A stretch of 64,000 nucleotides of DNA. It comes from Glandiceps talaboti (lineage: Eukaryota > Hemichordata > Enteropneusta > Spengelidae). Every line of letters begins with the position of its first letter. Within the stretch, counting starts at the first letter, position 1. The translations under genes and the position numbers were made by a program. The notes below the pieces were generated by a model. That model ran no database searches. It had not been told where the DNA came from and saw only the letters and a list, made by a program, of their open reading frames with translations. Of the stretch, positions 1 to 12,192 are shown piece by piece. The DNA is taken from positions 8,410,475 through 8,474,474 of the forward strand of contig NC_135554.1 of NCBI RefSeq assembly GCF_964340395.1, written 5' to 3'.

Positions 1-583
1 TATGAATATGATATGATATGGTATGGTGTTCCTCTACAGAGGCTGATGTCACATGGTATACTACATAACCTTATTACTATCACTATAGATCCATTGTGCA
101 GCAAATTTTAAAAAAGCAAAGTACATATAACATTGTACATGTACATGTACTTGTAGACAAACCAGTCAATATCAAGTACACCTGTGCATAATAAAGTTAA
201 AACTTTCGTGCATTCTTTTATTACACATGATGTCATTGAGCACATTTTTGCAGAAATATGCTATGTACCGTATGTACACTTATACATGTAACTTATTTGT
301 AAAGTTTAGCATAACCCGGCCAGAGACATGGTTACATATGTGTGAAGGCCCTGGATGTCAAGGCCAGGTTTAATACTAGTTTACATGAGCAACAAAAATG
401 TTTGGATGTGTTTACATGTGCAGCTTTGTATACATGTAAACAAATGTAAGAACTTAAAATGTTGAACTAAGAAGTACAGAGATCATACTACAGTATAGAT
501 TGTAATGTTTGTTTGATGACAGCCATATTTGCCATCACGCCCGTCCTATAAAACGAACATGTGTATCTCGTTTCTGTTTCCAG

Positions 584-652
584 GGTGCTGAACTCAAACA
601 GAAACAGTTACATACGATACGACCCCAAGGACAGCAATCACCATTTTCCAGG
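584..652 (+). CDS. Possible upstream exon of the UBE2Q-like gene (weak)
   Basis: A good polypyrimidine/CAG acceptor ends at 583. The frame after it reads a polar peptide containing SYIRYDPKDSNHHFP, which would suit the N-terminal strands of an RWD domain lying just ahead of the exon at 1140. The 3' end is the problem. The only nearby donor, after 652, is a poor GTCCTA and leaves phase 2. That would join in frame only if the next exon began at 1149 (second AG, GGCAG) and not at 1140. I see no independent support, so this is an exon candidate and not a call. Confidence 0.25.
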
Positions 653-689
653 GTCCTATATTTATTGCAAAAAAATGTGTATTCAGCTG

Positions 690-1165
690 ATTATACACTT
701 ACAAAATTGAGTTTTAAAATTTCAATTTGTAGTTATCAGTATCACGTAATGAAGAAAGACAGCTTTATTGGAAAATGTTGTGAATACTGCTCAGATACAG
801 TTACATGTACATACTGTATTACATGTATGATCACTGCTGGCATAATCATTTTACATCAAGGATTACCATGCATATATTTGTATGCATAACAAATCAATGG
901 ACTTTCGTAGGTAGCCAGGAAGATGGATATACACAATTTTCAATTTGTTGTGTGGAAATGTAATGAAGAAAGACAATATAGATTTTATTGGAAAACACTG
1001 TGAATACTGTTCACAACAAATAACAGTTACATATCATCACTGCTGGCAATGATCACTTTGCCTCAAAACTTCAAAGATTACCACAGTGTATATGATGTCC
1101 ATACAAAATTAATAGACTCTCTTTGTTGACTGTTTTCAGAACGGCAGCCAGGAAGACGGTGGTAT
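690..1165 (+). repeat. Imperfect tandem duplication (~220 bp) overlapping an exon start
   Basis: The block around 690-930 recurs at about 928-1165. Shared landmarks are TTTCAATTTGT, GTAATGAAGAAAGACA, TTTATTGGAAAA, TGTGAATACTG and ATCACTGCTGGCA. The first copy ends in GTAGCCAGGAAGATGG (909-924), a decayed version of the real exon start GGCAGCCAGGAAGACGG near 1143. The duplication therefore carried the 3' splice site and the first codons of the exon. The upstream copy lacks a coherent continuation and is probably a relic. Confidence 0.6.
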
Positions 1166-1221
1166 CTTATTGCAGTTGTTGTTAGCCGGGGAGTATGAAT
1201 TTAGATTACTTTGCCCAACAG
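1140..1221 (+). CDS. UBE2Q-like RWD/E2-variant protein, visible exon 1 (RWD part)
   Basis: The acceptor CTGTTTTCAG ends at 1139 and the donor GTGAGT starts at 1222. The exon is 82 nt, enters in phase 0 and leaves in phase 1. It encodes visible residues 1-27, with GGILLQLLLAGEYEFRLLCP as the core. The alternating hydrophobic strand followed by a Y-E-F-R-L strand and then CPT-DYP suits the beta strands of an RWD domain, which precedes the UBC fold in UBE2Q proteins. The next exon continues the motif directly. An alternative acceptor GGCAG ending at 1148 would keep the frame only with a phase-2 upstream exon. The true N-terminus is not in this exon. Confidence 0.75.
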
Positions 1222-2257
1222 GTGAGTAACCAGGCATCATTTGGCATCCTTCCCACACCGGTCTAATTTTCAAGTAGTTTATTGGAAAGTGGTTCATGTA
1301 GTATGTACATTATATAGTCAGCTGATACATTTATTTCACCCAGAGTAAATGTTCTGATAACAAGAAAAGTTTTCCACAAGTGGCAGTACGAATAATAGTA
1401 GCATTAGATTTCAAATTTTGTGTTACATTTTAAGATTTTGTTGATAATTAGAATGTCTCTTGTTCTTATTCTCTAAATCATGATCAGATAATTTGCATTG
1501 TAATTGATGATAATGCATATTTAAGTTATGCTTGATATTTGTTGATAATTAAATGACAATGTGTTGATAATAACATATTTTGCTGATGTGGGATATGTCC
1601 TATTCTACTCTCTGAATTATGATTATCAAACGAAAACTGCATGATTGGCATTTGTAATAAATAATATTAACATAATATTTGATATTTGTTGATAATGAGA
1701 ATGTGTTGATGATACATGTACATGTTTTGTTGATAATTAGAATATGTCCTATTCTACTCTCTAAATCATGATTATCGAACGAAAACTTCATGACTTGCAT
1801 ATTTTTGTTTATTTGTCAAATTTTATTGATATTTCGAATTTATAGAAGATAATACATATTTTGTGGATAATTAGAATATGTCTGATTCTACTCTTTAAAT
1901 CATGAACATCATAACAATGTACAACTTTCATATTTATAGTAAATAATGTGTTACATTTCATATTTGCTTGATAATTAGAAAGTGTTGTGTTCTCTATTCC
2001 CAAAATCATGATTATCAAATAAAAGTGCATGATTTCCACTAATTTTGCAATTTATTTTGCATATTTATATTTTATCTTGTTTTTTGTCGATAATGAGAAT
2101 ATGTAACTGTAATAAATAGTATCCTACACGATATATCAGATGGCAATCTTTAAACTCAAAACGACAAACGGTAACTGTGATATTTTACCCCAGACATTTC
2201 CAACACTATCAAAATAACTAAACTGTCACCATTATATCGGCTCTTTTTCCTCAACAG
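1222..2257 (+). repeat. Intron with degenerate GATAATTAGAAT-type repeats
   Basis: This is the phase-1 intron between the first two secure exons. From about 1436 to 2100 it contains several diverged copies of a block that starts TTTGTTGATAATTAGAAT and continues with a TATTCTACTCTCTAAATCATGATTATC-like stretch (copies near 1440, 1545, 1728, 1862 and 1968). Spacing is irregular, about 100-180 bp. I see no gene in it. Confidence 0.55.
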
Positions 2258-2334
2258 ATTATCCACATCATGAAGATAACTTCTTTGTCGAATCGGGGCC
2301 TGCTGTCAGGTTGTGGTGCAATGCACTTAACGAG
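2258..2334 (+). CDS. UBE2Q-like RWD/E2-variant protein, visible exon 2 (RWD part)
   Basis: The acceptor CCTCAACAG ends at 2257 and the donor GTAACT starts at 2335. The exon is 77 nt, enters in phase 1 and leaves in phase 0, completing residues 28-53. The peptide DYPHHEDNFFVESG followed by AVRLWCNALNE is typical of the RWD turn (a YP motif) and the start of the long C-terminal RWD helix. The two upstream cysteines (residue 25 region and RLWC) are the only cysteines in the visible protein. The frame joins without a stop to the exon at 39774, across a 37-kb intron packed with repeats. Confidence 0.8.
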
Positions 2335-3249
2335 GTAACTATGGCAACCATTACTGTAGAACATCAGCACATTTGCATAATTATGCATAAACTAAAGCAT
2401 GTGATAACAGCATGCTGCAGCAAAATGATATTCATGTGCACATTTCTGTAGAATTATATTGTTACGGTAGCAAAACAAGATATCATTATTTATATACATT
2501 GCTGTAGATTATTAAATTTACACATATCTAGTAAAACGGATGGTAACAGCAGGTTAAACTTGCAGCAAATCAAGATATTCATATATGCACATTTCTGTAC
2601 AGTAGCTTATTGGCACATTTTACATAATGTGCCGAAAACTCATGTGTAAACAACATTTTGTCCCAAACCTGGACATCATTATGTAAATTTCTAATTGATT
2701 TCCAGACTCTTCAAGTTCAAGTGACAAACTTGTACTTTGTACTTTGTACTTTGTATGTACTGTAGCACATGCTGTATTTCCTAGGGAGCTGAAAATGTAT
2801 TTCATGATAAGAATCAAAATTTGGACTGTCGGTGTCACTTTCCACATTAATCACACACAAAAAAAGAAGGTAACATGAGTGCTGAACCTTTGTAATTTCT
2901 GCCCAAATGCAATTAACAGTTCAAACCACAGCATTAATAAGGTTAGAATAGGATCTAAATAGACTTCTAACTCTAGAGGCTATCATTATAGATGGTAAAT
3001 GTCAAAAGCCACATCTTACGAAAATTAGCACACCATCTACTCAATGCATCCATCCTAACCATTTGTCATTGAACGTGTTACCATACCTTTAACAACACTA
3101 GGATGAAGCCACGTCAAGTTTATACAACTTTGACATACATGTACATGTCTTTCAAAGAAAGAGCGATAAAACAAAGCCACATGAAATTTCTTATATAACT
3201 GACTTGTGTTTCAAGTTGCTACAGGATGGGATCTTTTACTTGGTATGTT
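2335..3249. other. Start of 37-kb intron, no gene seen
   Basis: AT-rich, with scattered short simple repeats such as ACTTTGT x3 near 2730. The small open frames here look like chance. Nothing resembles a conserved protein or RNA. Confidence 0.5.
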
Positions 3250-3640
3250 TACACAGGGATGAAATTAGTAGTAGTCCAGGGCACATAGACTACTAAACGT
3301 TGTATCTAGACTACCAAATTAGCAGTACATGTAGTCCAGGGCACATAGACTGCTTAACATTGTATCTAGCCTACCAAATTAGCAGTAGTCCAGGGCACAT
3401 AGACTACTAAACATTTGTACCTAGAATACCAAATTAGCAGTAGTTCAAGGCATATAAACTACTAAACTATGTATCTAGACTACCAAATTAGCAGTAGTCA
3501 CAGACACATAGACTACTAAACATTGTATCTAGACTACCAAATTAACAGTAGTTCAGGGCACATAGACTTCTAAACATTGTATCTAGACTACCAAATTAGC
3601 AGTAGTCCAGGGCACATAGACTACTCAATCTGATTAAAAT
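3250..3640 (+). repeat. 54-bp tandem repeat, about 7 copies
   Basis: The landmark GTAGTCCAGGGCACATAGAC recurs with a 54-bp period (60 bp once, where ACATGT is inserted). Copies run from about 3260 to 3630. An isolated remnant (ACATAGACTACTAAACATTG) lies at 3805-3840. Confidence 0.85.
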
Positions 3641-4208
3641 CCGATGTAGATGTTGGCTAATCGTTCATTGCTATTTTACTTTCGTTATTTTGCCTGAATT
3701 GACCTTCGTGGTACATGTTTACGTTTTTATCCTGATCGCCTCCTAGAGTTACATCTGAACTGGCGCCCATGTACCCACGCCGTTCTGCTCAGTGAGCCAC
3801 ACAGACATAGACTACTAAACATTGTATCTTGACTACCAAGTTTGTAATGTAGCAGACTACATGGACATATAGTATATTAATGATGTAAAAGACAATCTTC
3901 TATAAGTGAATTATAGCCTGTGAAAGAGCATGTCCAGTAACTAATTAGATGATTCAAAGTGTGTTAGTTTAAGCATGTTGCAGTGACAGTAATAACCAAG
4001 CTATTTTATCTGAGGTTGATTTATGTGACTGTGTATTAGGATACATCCATAGAGTAGATGTCTTATTAAGTGTTTTTCTTTTATCAAGTCATGACTGACG
4101 ACATTATCAAAAATACAATTCATGTACATGTATAAAGAGGACACTTAGTACTTTAAGTTAATAGATCATTTTTACTATAATTGAACTTATAATGTTCAGT
4201 AGTACTAC

Positions 4209-5215
4209 ATGTATATGCATCGTGCAATGTATATGCATCTGTCCATCTGTCTGTCTGTGTGTGGACGACTTAAACTCAAAAACCGCCAGACCGATTGCCT
4301 TGGTATTAGGTGGGGACATTACTTTTGGTGTCTAGTTGGGAAATTGTTCAAAGCAAAATTATTGCATCACAGATGTGCGATTTGGGTAAAAAAATGCCAT
4401 TCAAAAAACTTACGCTCAAAAACCACTAGGCATGGTCTGAAATTTTATGGGAACATTCTTAGGGGTGTGTAGATTAAGATTTGTTCATGATATGATGATG
4501 CCATCAGTGAAATGTTAAACATATAATGATCTTATCAGTGATATGCAAATTAGGCGTAACAATGTAAATTTTGGTAAAAAACATCTTGGGCAGTGAGATA
4601 GAATTTGGTTAGATTTTTCTAGAAGTGTTAGTCTGCAGATTTTTCAAAACATTTTGACACAATTGGCCTGGCAACCATGACCACACCCTTAGCAACAACC
4701 ATATTGCTGTATATTTTGCTAAAATAACAACATCATCTGATAGGCAAGTGTGTAAACATTCAAAAAAATGTATGCAAATATCCCTAGCAACCATGACCAT
4801 GCCCATATCAACAACCAATCAATAGTGTATTTCACAATGATAACAGATTAATAGACAAGTGAATAAACATTCAAAAGTGAATGTAAATGTGCTTAGCAAC
4901 AACGCCATGCCCATAGCAACAGACAAATGATGATGTATATTGCAAATATAACAGCAGGGATTCATAGACAAGTGAACAAACATTCAAAAGATGTATGCAG
5001 ATATGTGTAGCAATATGACCATACCCATAGCAACAGCCAAATGATCATGTATACATGTTGGAAAGATAACAGGGCTGGATAGGCAACTGGATAATCATTC
5101 AGCTGATGACCACCTACCTATACCTAACATGAATCAGCATGTGGGTAAACATTTTTAAAAACTGTACAGTTGTATGTGCTACAACACCATTGGCGTTATT
5201 TTATATATCATTGCT
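4209..5215 (+). repeat. Dispersed repeat family A, copy 1 (microsatellite-led)
   Basis: The element opens with a CTGT/GT-rich start (about 4237-4263), then AAACTCAAAAACCGCCAGAC. It continues with blocks such as TGGTGTCTAGTTGGGAAATTG, GGGAACATTCTTAGGGGTGT and several CCATGACCATGCCC... blocks. The same order of blocks recurs at 27368-28260, and a partial copy lies at 28580-28800. The open frame at 4209-4472 is not conserved as a protein between copies. It looks like a non-autonomous mobile element or decayed repeat; I cannot name the family. Confidence 0.7.
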
Positions 5216-6240
5216 TCGTTCTGGAAGTTGAACTGATGTCACGACTGCAATAAATAAAACGCCCAAGGATATCATTCGTATATTGTGTAATAGACGGTTC
5301 ACTGTGTTTGGAGGAAATTGCAATGAAATTTTCTCATTTCAAGGGATCAAATTCTTTTGAAAAATAGATCTATTGCCCCATTCATGTGGGGCTCAAAATG
5401 AGAGATACTGCAATTCAGGGCATGAAGTACTTTTTTTTTTTGGAAAATGTGACCCACTGATTCACATACATCAAATTCTATTCAAATTTACGTTAATCTT
5501 TTGCACACGTTATGTGTATTGTGCAGAGTGGTTTAATACCAGCGTAATAGAAGATCAGAGTAGATGTGCAAGTATGATAGCAGAAATAGTGTAGTAGCAT
5601 TTGTCCTTGAAGTCTACAGGTGCATGGGTTGTAAGGTATAAAATATGTATAGAAAAATTGAAAAAAGATCGAACATTGTTTATGAAATATGTATTAAAAA
5701 ATTAAAAATGTTAGAAAAAAGAAAATGTGAAGAATTTCTCCTGAGAGTAAATCAAAGATCTTGAGACATGAGTATGTGCAAAGGGATCTACATATATTGA
5801 GACCTTTAATTATCTTATCCTGTACACTGCCACAGGTTGGTTAGTACATTTACATGTAGTGAGTGATGGTCTTTGGAATAATTGCAATATTTCACTCTCC
5901 CTTCCCTAGCTTGCTATAGTTGTATTCTTTAATTCTATGCACTTACTGAGGATGAAATATATTCCTAAAGATTTTGCACTGCATCCTAATCTTTGTAAAT
6001 TTCACCGTCTAATGCACTCCAATGATGACGATGTCTTTCGAAACTTGTCGATGCACTTGAGATTTTGTCAAATAGCTGCCGAGTCTGTATATTTAAACAC
6101 TTCATATGAAATTATTTAGTTTTGTTTATATACGTACGTTTACATTGTACTTTTGTATATTCTGTAATTAATAGTTTTGATTGAAATTTCAAGGTGTAAC
6201 TTCTTTTGCAAATGGGCTGGAGGCCTGGAAATGGCAATAA
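5216..6240. other. Intronic stretch without recognised features
   Basis: AT-rich unique-looking sequence. Short open frames at 5373-5594 and 5937-6119 have no recognisable motifs and look like chance. Confidence 0.4.
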
Positions 6241-6244
6241 ACTA

Positions 6245-6440
6245 CTAGTACTGCTGTTAGTGCACTTACTGAGGCTGCAATGGGGTTATGCTGCCCAGGG
6301 AGTTGAGGAAGTATAAAGGGTCATTGCGTCGCTATATATCCATGTCAGCAGTAATAATTGGAAACTGCTATGAGCAAAGTGTATGAAAACACTATATAAA
6401 TACTAATATTATTATGATCATCATTATAATTATGGTACAA
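6245..6440 (+). repeat. Possible dispersed repeat with ATATAAATACTAATATTATTAT tail
   Basis: GAGGCTGCAATGGGGTTATG followed by GGGAGTTGAGG resembles 50779-50818 (GAGGCTGCAGTGAATTATATG, GGGAGTAGAGAA). The block ends in a CTATATAAATACTAATATTATTAT run, the kind of end many invertebrate short repeats have. Only two copies are visible, so the family is unproven. Confidence 0.35.
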
Positions 6441-6596
6441 TGACTGACTACACCCTTATACTTTGGCAGGCTGCTTATCTTGAGAGAACATTCTGCACTC
6501 CCTTTGATTGGGAAAGTTGTCAGTACCCTTCATTTAAGCTGAAATAGTTGGGTGGCAGTCAAGCAAATATGGTAATAATTGAGCTTTGTTGTCACA

Positions 6597-6666
6597 GCCG
6601 ACTGACAAGTTGTGTTGGGGACAAGACTACAGACTGACAAGTTGTGTTGGGGACAAGACTACAAGA
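6597..6666 (+). repeat. 34-bp direct duplication
   Basis: GACTGACAAGTTGTGTTGGG followed by GACAAGACTACA occurs twice in immediate succession. Confidence 0.85.
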
Positions 6667-6671
6667 CAATA

Positions 6672-7485
6672 CATGTACAATACAATAAACTTTATTAATC
6701 CTTATGAAGAAATTTCAGTGTTTACCATTAAAACAGTTTAAACGAGTAAATAAAAACAACAAAAAATGAGTACATAAATGCAAGACTTTTGCAATCAAAA
6801 TACATACATAATCAGGATAAAAGAAAAACAGCAACTCGTAAAACAAGGACTTTAAAAAAGAGTGGCCACAGCTAGACATGTGAGCATGTACATGTAGGGC
6901 TACAGTCGAGGTCTGTCTGTCTGTCTGTTGGGTGTGTAATTTAATTGCTGCTGGGATGAATGATTGCTTGTAGTACGTTGTTCTACTGCATGGGAGTCTG
7001 AGTCTGCCACTTCTCTCTATTCATCGACCGTCAAGTTCTGGCCTAACTTATTATAAGTAGATGTATGTCACCAGCTAATATCGTTCCCAGTTGGTCCGTA
7101 ATGTGTCTGTGGTATATGTTGTCAATGTTAGTCTGTTTTTTACCCACTACTTCCTGCTTTTCTGATGATGTTGTCAAGTCTATATTTCCAGTCTAACATA
7201 CTTCAAAAGTAAAAACAGTGTTCAAAGTTGAAGTGTAAAACATCTGGGATAAAACATTTGTAGTAGATCTATGTTAACATTAAAAGATCTCAGTTTTCTC
7301 AAGCAGTACAATTAACTGTGCAGTTTTTTGACAATGGCATGTGTGTTCTGTTTCCATGAAAGCCTATCATCGAGAGTCATCACTAAATATGTATATGTTC
7401 CAACTCTATTGACAACTTCACCCCTGATCAAAATATCTTCGTACACAGACAGCTTTCTTCTGAAATCGATAATCATTTCCATTAC
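6672..7485 (-). pseudogene. 5'-truncated LINE relic (L2/CR1-like RT C-terminus and 3' end)
   Basis: Read on the - strand, frames interrupted by stops and frameshifts give MIIDFRRKLS, then LVMTLDDRLSW, LRKLRSFNVN and near the end SFIPAAIKL. This order (the MxIDFRR, YLGxxLDxxLSW, LRKLRSFNV and FIPxAIxLLN blocks) is the C-terminal part of reverse transcriptases in the L2/CR1 group of non-LTR retrotransposons. The 3' end on the - strand is an AATAAAGTTTATTGTATTG tail at about 6672-6700, as expected for a target-primed insertion. Endonuclease and the RT catalytic core are missing, so it is a dead 5'-truncated copy inserted antisense to the host gene. Confidence 0.8.
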
Positions 7486-7489
7486 AAGC

Positions 7490-10190
7490 TACAAGTGAAA
7501 GACATCTACCCTTCAGCCAAAACAGGATTAATATAACCTGGATGTTGAAATGAGATGATCACGTTGTAACAGATGGCTTGGATGAAATTGTAGTGACAGG
7601 AGTTGGAATTGCTTACTAATACTTAATAAGGTTGATGGACAATAACGGCAACTTACAGTGACAAATTGAATCCAGGCAAACTTCCTGGTTTAATGCTTGT
7701 GATGACATCATTAGGGATTTCAAGGCTTGGAAGGGGGAAAAAAGGTCGCTAACCCATTTATGTTAAACTGGAGCTCAAAGACTGGCTCTCATTGGCTATT
7801 TGAATTAAGGAGTGTAGTTTTGCAAAATTTAGCATTTTAGAGCTGTAGACGGTGGAAGTCAGGCATGTCAAATACATGACGTGCGCTTTTCAGAAACTTC
7901 AAATTTAAAACTTCTTGAAAAAGTTCACAGGGGTGCAAAACTAGTCAAAGGTTCAAGCTGTTTTTGTAAACACATTATATACTGCTAATGAATATTTTCC
8001 TAAAATTTGTTTATACATACCCCATCCCCACTGTTATCCCACCTCCACTGTCACCCCACTTCCACTGTCAACCCCACCCAACTTGTATATCATACTTATC
8101 CAAAATCAATTTAGCAATTTGTTGGGCGTTATGCAAGTGTCGTCATAGTGGAAAGGCAGTGTGATATTAGTTCCAAAGTTGACATAACATAAAGATACAG
8201 TAAATAGCATCATTGCAAACCACAGCCTCTTTTACGGCAACGTCTAAGATGCACCATCAAGAGGATATTTCGCAGTGTTAGTGAAGAAGTACATGTATTA
8301 CTGTAGCTCTGGTTGCGAGAATGGTGAATAAGAACGTGGCATGGTGTTAGTGATTGAAAGTGATTTCTACTTTAAATTCAGTGTTTGCCTAGAATATGTA
8401 GTATACTCTTCATATACAAATGCATGATTTTCAATATCAGCACCTCTCACGCTTACAGTTCTGAAATAGAATGATTTGAACAACTGTCGTACATGTAGTA
8501 ATGAACATAAACTTTGGCCATCATGAACTATGACTTGTATCTACATATCACATATGCTAGGTAACCAAGTGGCCAGTTTGCTGTGGAGGCATAATTTGGA
8601 AAGATCAGTTTTGATGGTTGAAACTAAATGTAATCTCTGTATGCCAATTGAAGCTTGTAATCTAATATATATTGTGTGATCACGCACTTCCTTTCGTGAT
8701 TGCAAAAAAGAAAATCAGAACATAGTATTACACAAATTGAATTGCCAGGCTGTCTCCAGACTTTATTGAATCAAATTGAAAATTTTCCAAAGCACTGTAT
8801 ATCACTCTGTAGTAAACTTTAGTGGATTGTAATAATTGAGTGGTTGCTTGTGACTGTTACAATTACTGCACTTGCAGCAGCACACTGGCCAAAACATGGA
8901 CTGGGGTTATTAAGATAAATGTAGTTGTCCCATCATGCAATGGTCTGTAGCAAAGGTGCTCTATAAAGGCACAAGATCAACTTGATGTTTCTCAGATATT
9001 GTAGGTGATGTTACAGTAATATTATGAACGACTCACCGGAACCATAGTTTATGAAAATGTCTCTAATTCCTGGAGTGGAATTCTCCTTTAAGATGACATC
9101 TGTAGATTCATCCCTACACCTTTTTAAGTGAGAAAACTGGGTTACATCAAGGAAAGGATGTGTAAATCTAAGGGACACAATTACACACTGTCACTCAAAC
9201 TCAATAATTAATCGAACTTCGTTTGTTTAGGGGGGGGGGGGAGGTTTGACATTAATGTGATTGCTGAACTTCATTTTCACACTTCTAACCAAATTTTGGA
9301 AACTTTCATGCATTCAGTGGTTACCATAACAGGTTCTGTATTTACCTACTGAGATGTTCATAAGTTGATTAAAATTTGCAGCAAATGTGGTACAGTGCTG
9401 GGTTTCCGGTAGTATTTTAATGTTTGCCATCATGTTTTACATTGCATCGATCATAGCGGTTTGACTGCTACAATTTTCTATGACATACATAAACGTGTGA
9501 ATGTCGCACTTGTGAATGTTTGTTCAGGGAGAGAGGGGAAGGGGTTTTGTCCTAAACGAATGAAGTTTGTTATTGAGATGATTCGACGTTGTGCAATTGT
9601 CCCTGAAACCTTACTAGTTACTGTGCAATATAGCTTTGCCTTTAGGGGAATACAAAGAAATCACAAATTGCATCAATTTAAATAACAGCTCTCTACATCA
9701 TAGTCACTTCATGAAATTTTAAACCTTATTCGTGCAATCTTACATATGCAATTTGGAACAATAGACAATGTTGAGTCATTATTTATATTGTCTGTCTTTG
9801 TGTTCAGTGAAGGAGATGTGAATTTATCATATATCATCTTGTCACTGTGAGTCAGACTCAGAAAGGAGTGTTCTCGGAGTTATAAGGTCATGAAATTTGT
9901 TCAGTTGAAAGACGACAAATATATGACATTATCATATATACATGTTTTTGCCACATACAAATTAAAATGTTTATAAAAGCTCTTTAAATTTGTCATGACT
10001 ATTTACATATGGACATCAAGGTAGTGTACACAGGACCATCAATGACTAGCAGATACGTCGTCATGAACCACAGACCACTTTGTGACACTGCTTATAATAA
10101 AGATATACATGTATCCACCCTTTTTCATTGTATCTCAGTGCGGAAATATGCATTCTGGCTTGCAAGAATGAGTAAACAGTTAATTCATTT
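7490..10190. other. Intronic stretch without recognised features
   Basis: No gene seen. It includes a C-rich patch with repeated CCCCACTTCCACTGTCA-like blocks (8015-8085) and a G10 run at 9231. The open frame 9461-9685 has no recognisable motif. Confidence 0.4.
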
Positions 10191-10289
10191 TTAGAATGAT
10201 TGAACCGTTTCATGAAGAGATTTGGGCCCAATATTTGTCAATGGGCAAAATTCATGAAAGGTTAGGAAGAGCTGTAACTGTTGGTACAG

Positions 10290-10592
10290 TATATGGCGTT
10301 TCATTGGGGCCTTTATTATGTACATCTTATTTGACTCGCCTCGACAACTTATTTGGCTACTCGACATCTTATTTGATTCGTCTCGACAACTTATTTGGCA
10401 ACTCGACATCTTATTTGATTCGTCTCGACAACTTATTTGGCAACTCGACATCTTATTTGATTCGTCTCGATAACTTATTTGACTCGCCTCAACAATTTAT
10501 TCGGCTCCTCGATACCTTATTTGCCTCAACAACTTCTTTGGCTCCTCGATAACTTATTTGACTCGCCTCGACAACTTATTTGAGTCGTCATC
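10290..10592 (+). repeat. 42-bp coding-phase tandem repeat, + orientation copy
   Basis: The unit is 42 bp, built from TTATTTGATTCGTCTCGACA and ACTTATTTGGCAACTCGACATC. It is preceded by a unique leader containing TATGGCGTTTCATTGGGGCC. Because 42 is 14 codons, the array stays open on both strands: a SYLIRLDNLFGNST repeat on +, and MSSCQISCRDESNK on -. The same leader and array occur in inverted orientation at 39240-39620. No start context, splice context or known domain supports a protein, so I call it a minisatellite with an incidentally open frame. Confidence 0.8.
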
Positions 10593-11060
10593 TGCATATT
10601 CGCCATGTGTACATCTCATTCAAGTACTCTATCGCACGTTCTGCTGGTAGACCTAATTTGAACACCCCAAGTCACTGGAGATGTTTACCATGCCAAATAA
10701 GTTATCGAGCATCAGAAAAAGGAGTCGAGTCAAATGTGACATGTACTATTCTTCGAATACTTTTCAGTAGGCTAGAGGTACCGTTGTATCATGACCCGGA
10801 AATACATCAGACGGTATGCATACCACTCAGAAACCATACGTTGCTGCTCGAGAGTATCACAAATCTCACAATACAAGACACATCGTCATTATCCATATTT
10901 ATATCAATAATCAGATATCGATCTGTGGAATATCCTAGAGGCATTCAATCAATTTGTGTCAGGATGGGTGAGACTTGAAAGAAGTGTTTACGTTCGTATG
11001 TCCACAATGAACTACGACTCGTACGACGACGACTACTACTACTACTACTAGTATTAATTG
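10560..11060. other. CpG-enriched intronic segment
   Basis: CpG is clearly commoner here than in the surrounding introns (for example ATCGCACG, CTTCGAATAC, GACCCGG, GTTCGTATG and ACGACGACGAC). The segment ends with a (CGA)/(CTA) triplet run at 11018-11050, and CACAG|GTAAGA at about 11078 could act as a donor. The 10580-10978 open frame has no known motif. A regulatory role is only a guess. Confidence 0.3.
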
Positions 11061-12030
11061 TAGCGAGGCACTGCCACAGGTAAGATTTTCGCCTATGTTT
11101 TCAATTGAAAACTAATTTGAAGTGCAGTGGTTATATTTACATAAACTATAGAATTTATATACTGTTCCTCATATATGTAGCGTCACTTCACAATGTCAAC
11201 GAAGGTGCTGACACTATTTTTGAAGGACCACCCTCCGCCTTCCCACATCCCAATCAAGTATTACATTGTGCCAGCAGTTTTGAAGTTGAAAGAAGCATCA
11301 TTGCTATGTAGCACACATTTAACGAACTCACTTAGTTGTTGTATCACACTGTTGTTTATCATTTAAAAAAAAAAACCATGTTGATAACTTGATAAGATAC
11401 ATGTCATATGTATACACAAACAGCTGGCACTGATTCAACACACATTCATACATCCCATAATGATCACATCACTTTTATAAGAAACAAATATAGAATACAT
11501 GTGTGTAGTCTAGTGTTTGAATATGCTTTGCACTCCATGCACAATATAAACAGAAGTCTATATAATTAATCATCTCTAATCTATGCTGATTAATTGTAAT
11601 GTTTTTGTATTGCATGATAATATTGAGGATAAATCAATTGTCCCTAATCTTAATTGATTTTGAGATTCTCGTCCTAGAAATTATTGAGTAAAACAAACTG
11701 AGATTCACTGTGCCAAGTGTTTTCATGTGAAACAGAAATAAACATGCCATAGATGAATAGAAACAATATTTTACCATAGCTTATTTTGATATAGGCATAA
11801 AATATCTAATCAGTATTGTAGTAACCTGCTAACAAAATATCTATTTATTTTAGGTCCTGTATTGTCAGCACTTGATAAAGAAACCACTGAATCCATGAGT
11901 GATTGTTGAGATTGGTGGAAAGATAGTAGCAGCTCACTGATTACATGGCTGGTCTTGGTGAATGCTGTGCTCATGGTGTTAAACAAGCCTTAGATGAACC
12001 AAAATTAATTAACTGCAATAATAATTGATT
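11061..12030. other. Intronic stretch with an isolated acceptor-like site
   Basis: No gene seen. TATTTATTTTAG|GTCCTG at about 11853 is a good acceptor. In the phase left by the exon ending at 2334 it would add 14 codons and then stop. That could be an alternative terminal exon, but nothing else supports it. Confidence 0.2.
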
Positions 12031-12033
12031 AAC

Positions 12034-12192
12034 TGCAACCACAGTTGCAGTTAATCAGGGTACAGACAATATTTTATTGCCATGGTCACAGTTACTCAGT
12101 CCACAGGCAATCTTATCATGCCATGGTTACACATACTCAGTCTACAGACAATCTCACCAGGGTTGCAGTTACTCAGTGTACAGACAATTTTC
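12034..12192 (+). repeat. ~48-bp imperfect tandem repeat, 3-4 copies
   Basis: The landmarks CAGTTACTCAGT and ACAGACAAT/ACAGGCAAT recur at about 48-bp spacing, with CCATGG blocks between them. Confidence 0.65.

Noticed and set aside
10196-10552. Protein-coding gene from the SYLIRLDNLFGNST repeat
   Set aside because: The frame is open only because the unit is 42 bp. Upstream sequence has no signal peptide or domain, and the other strand is equally open.
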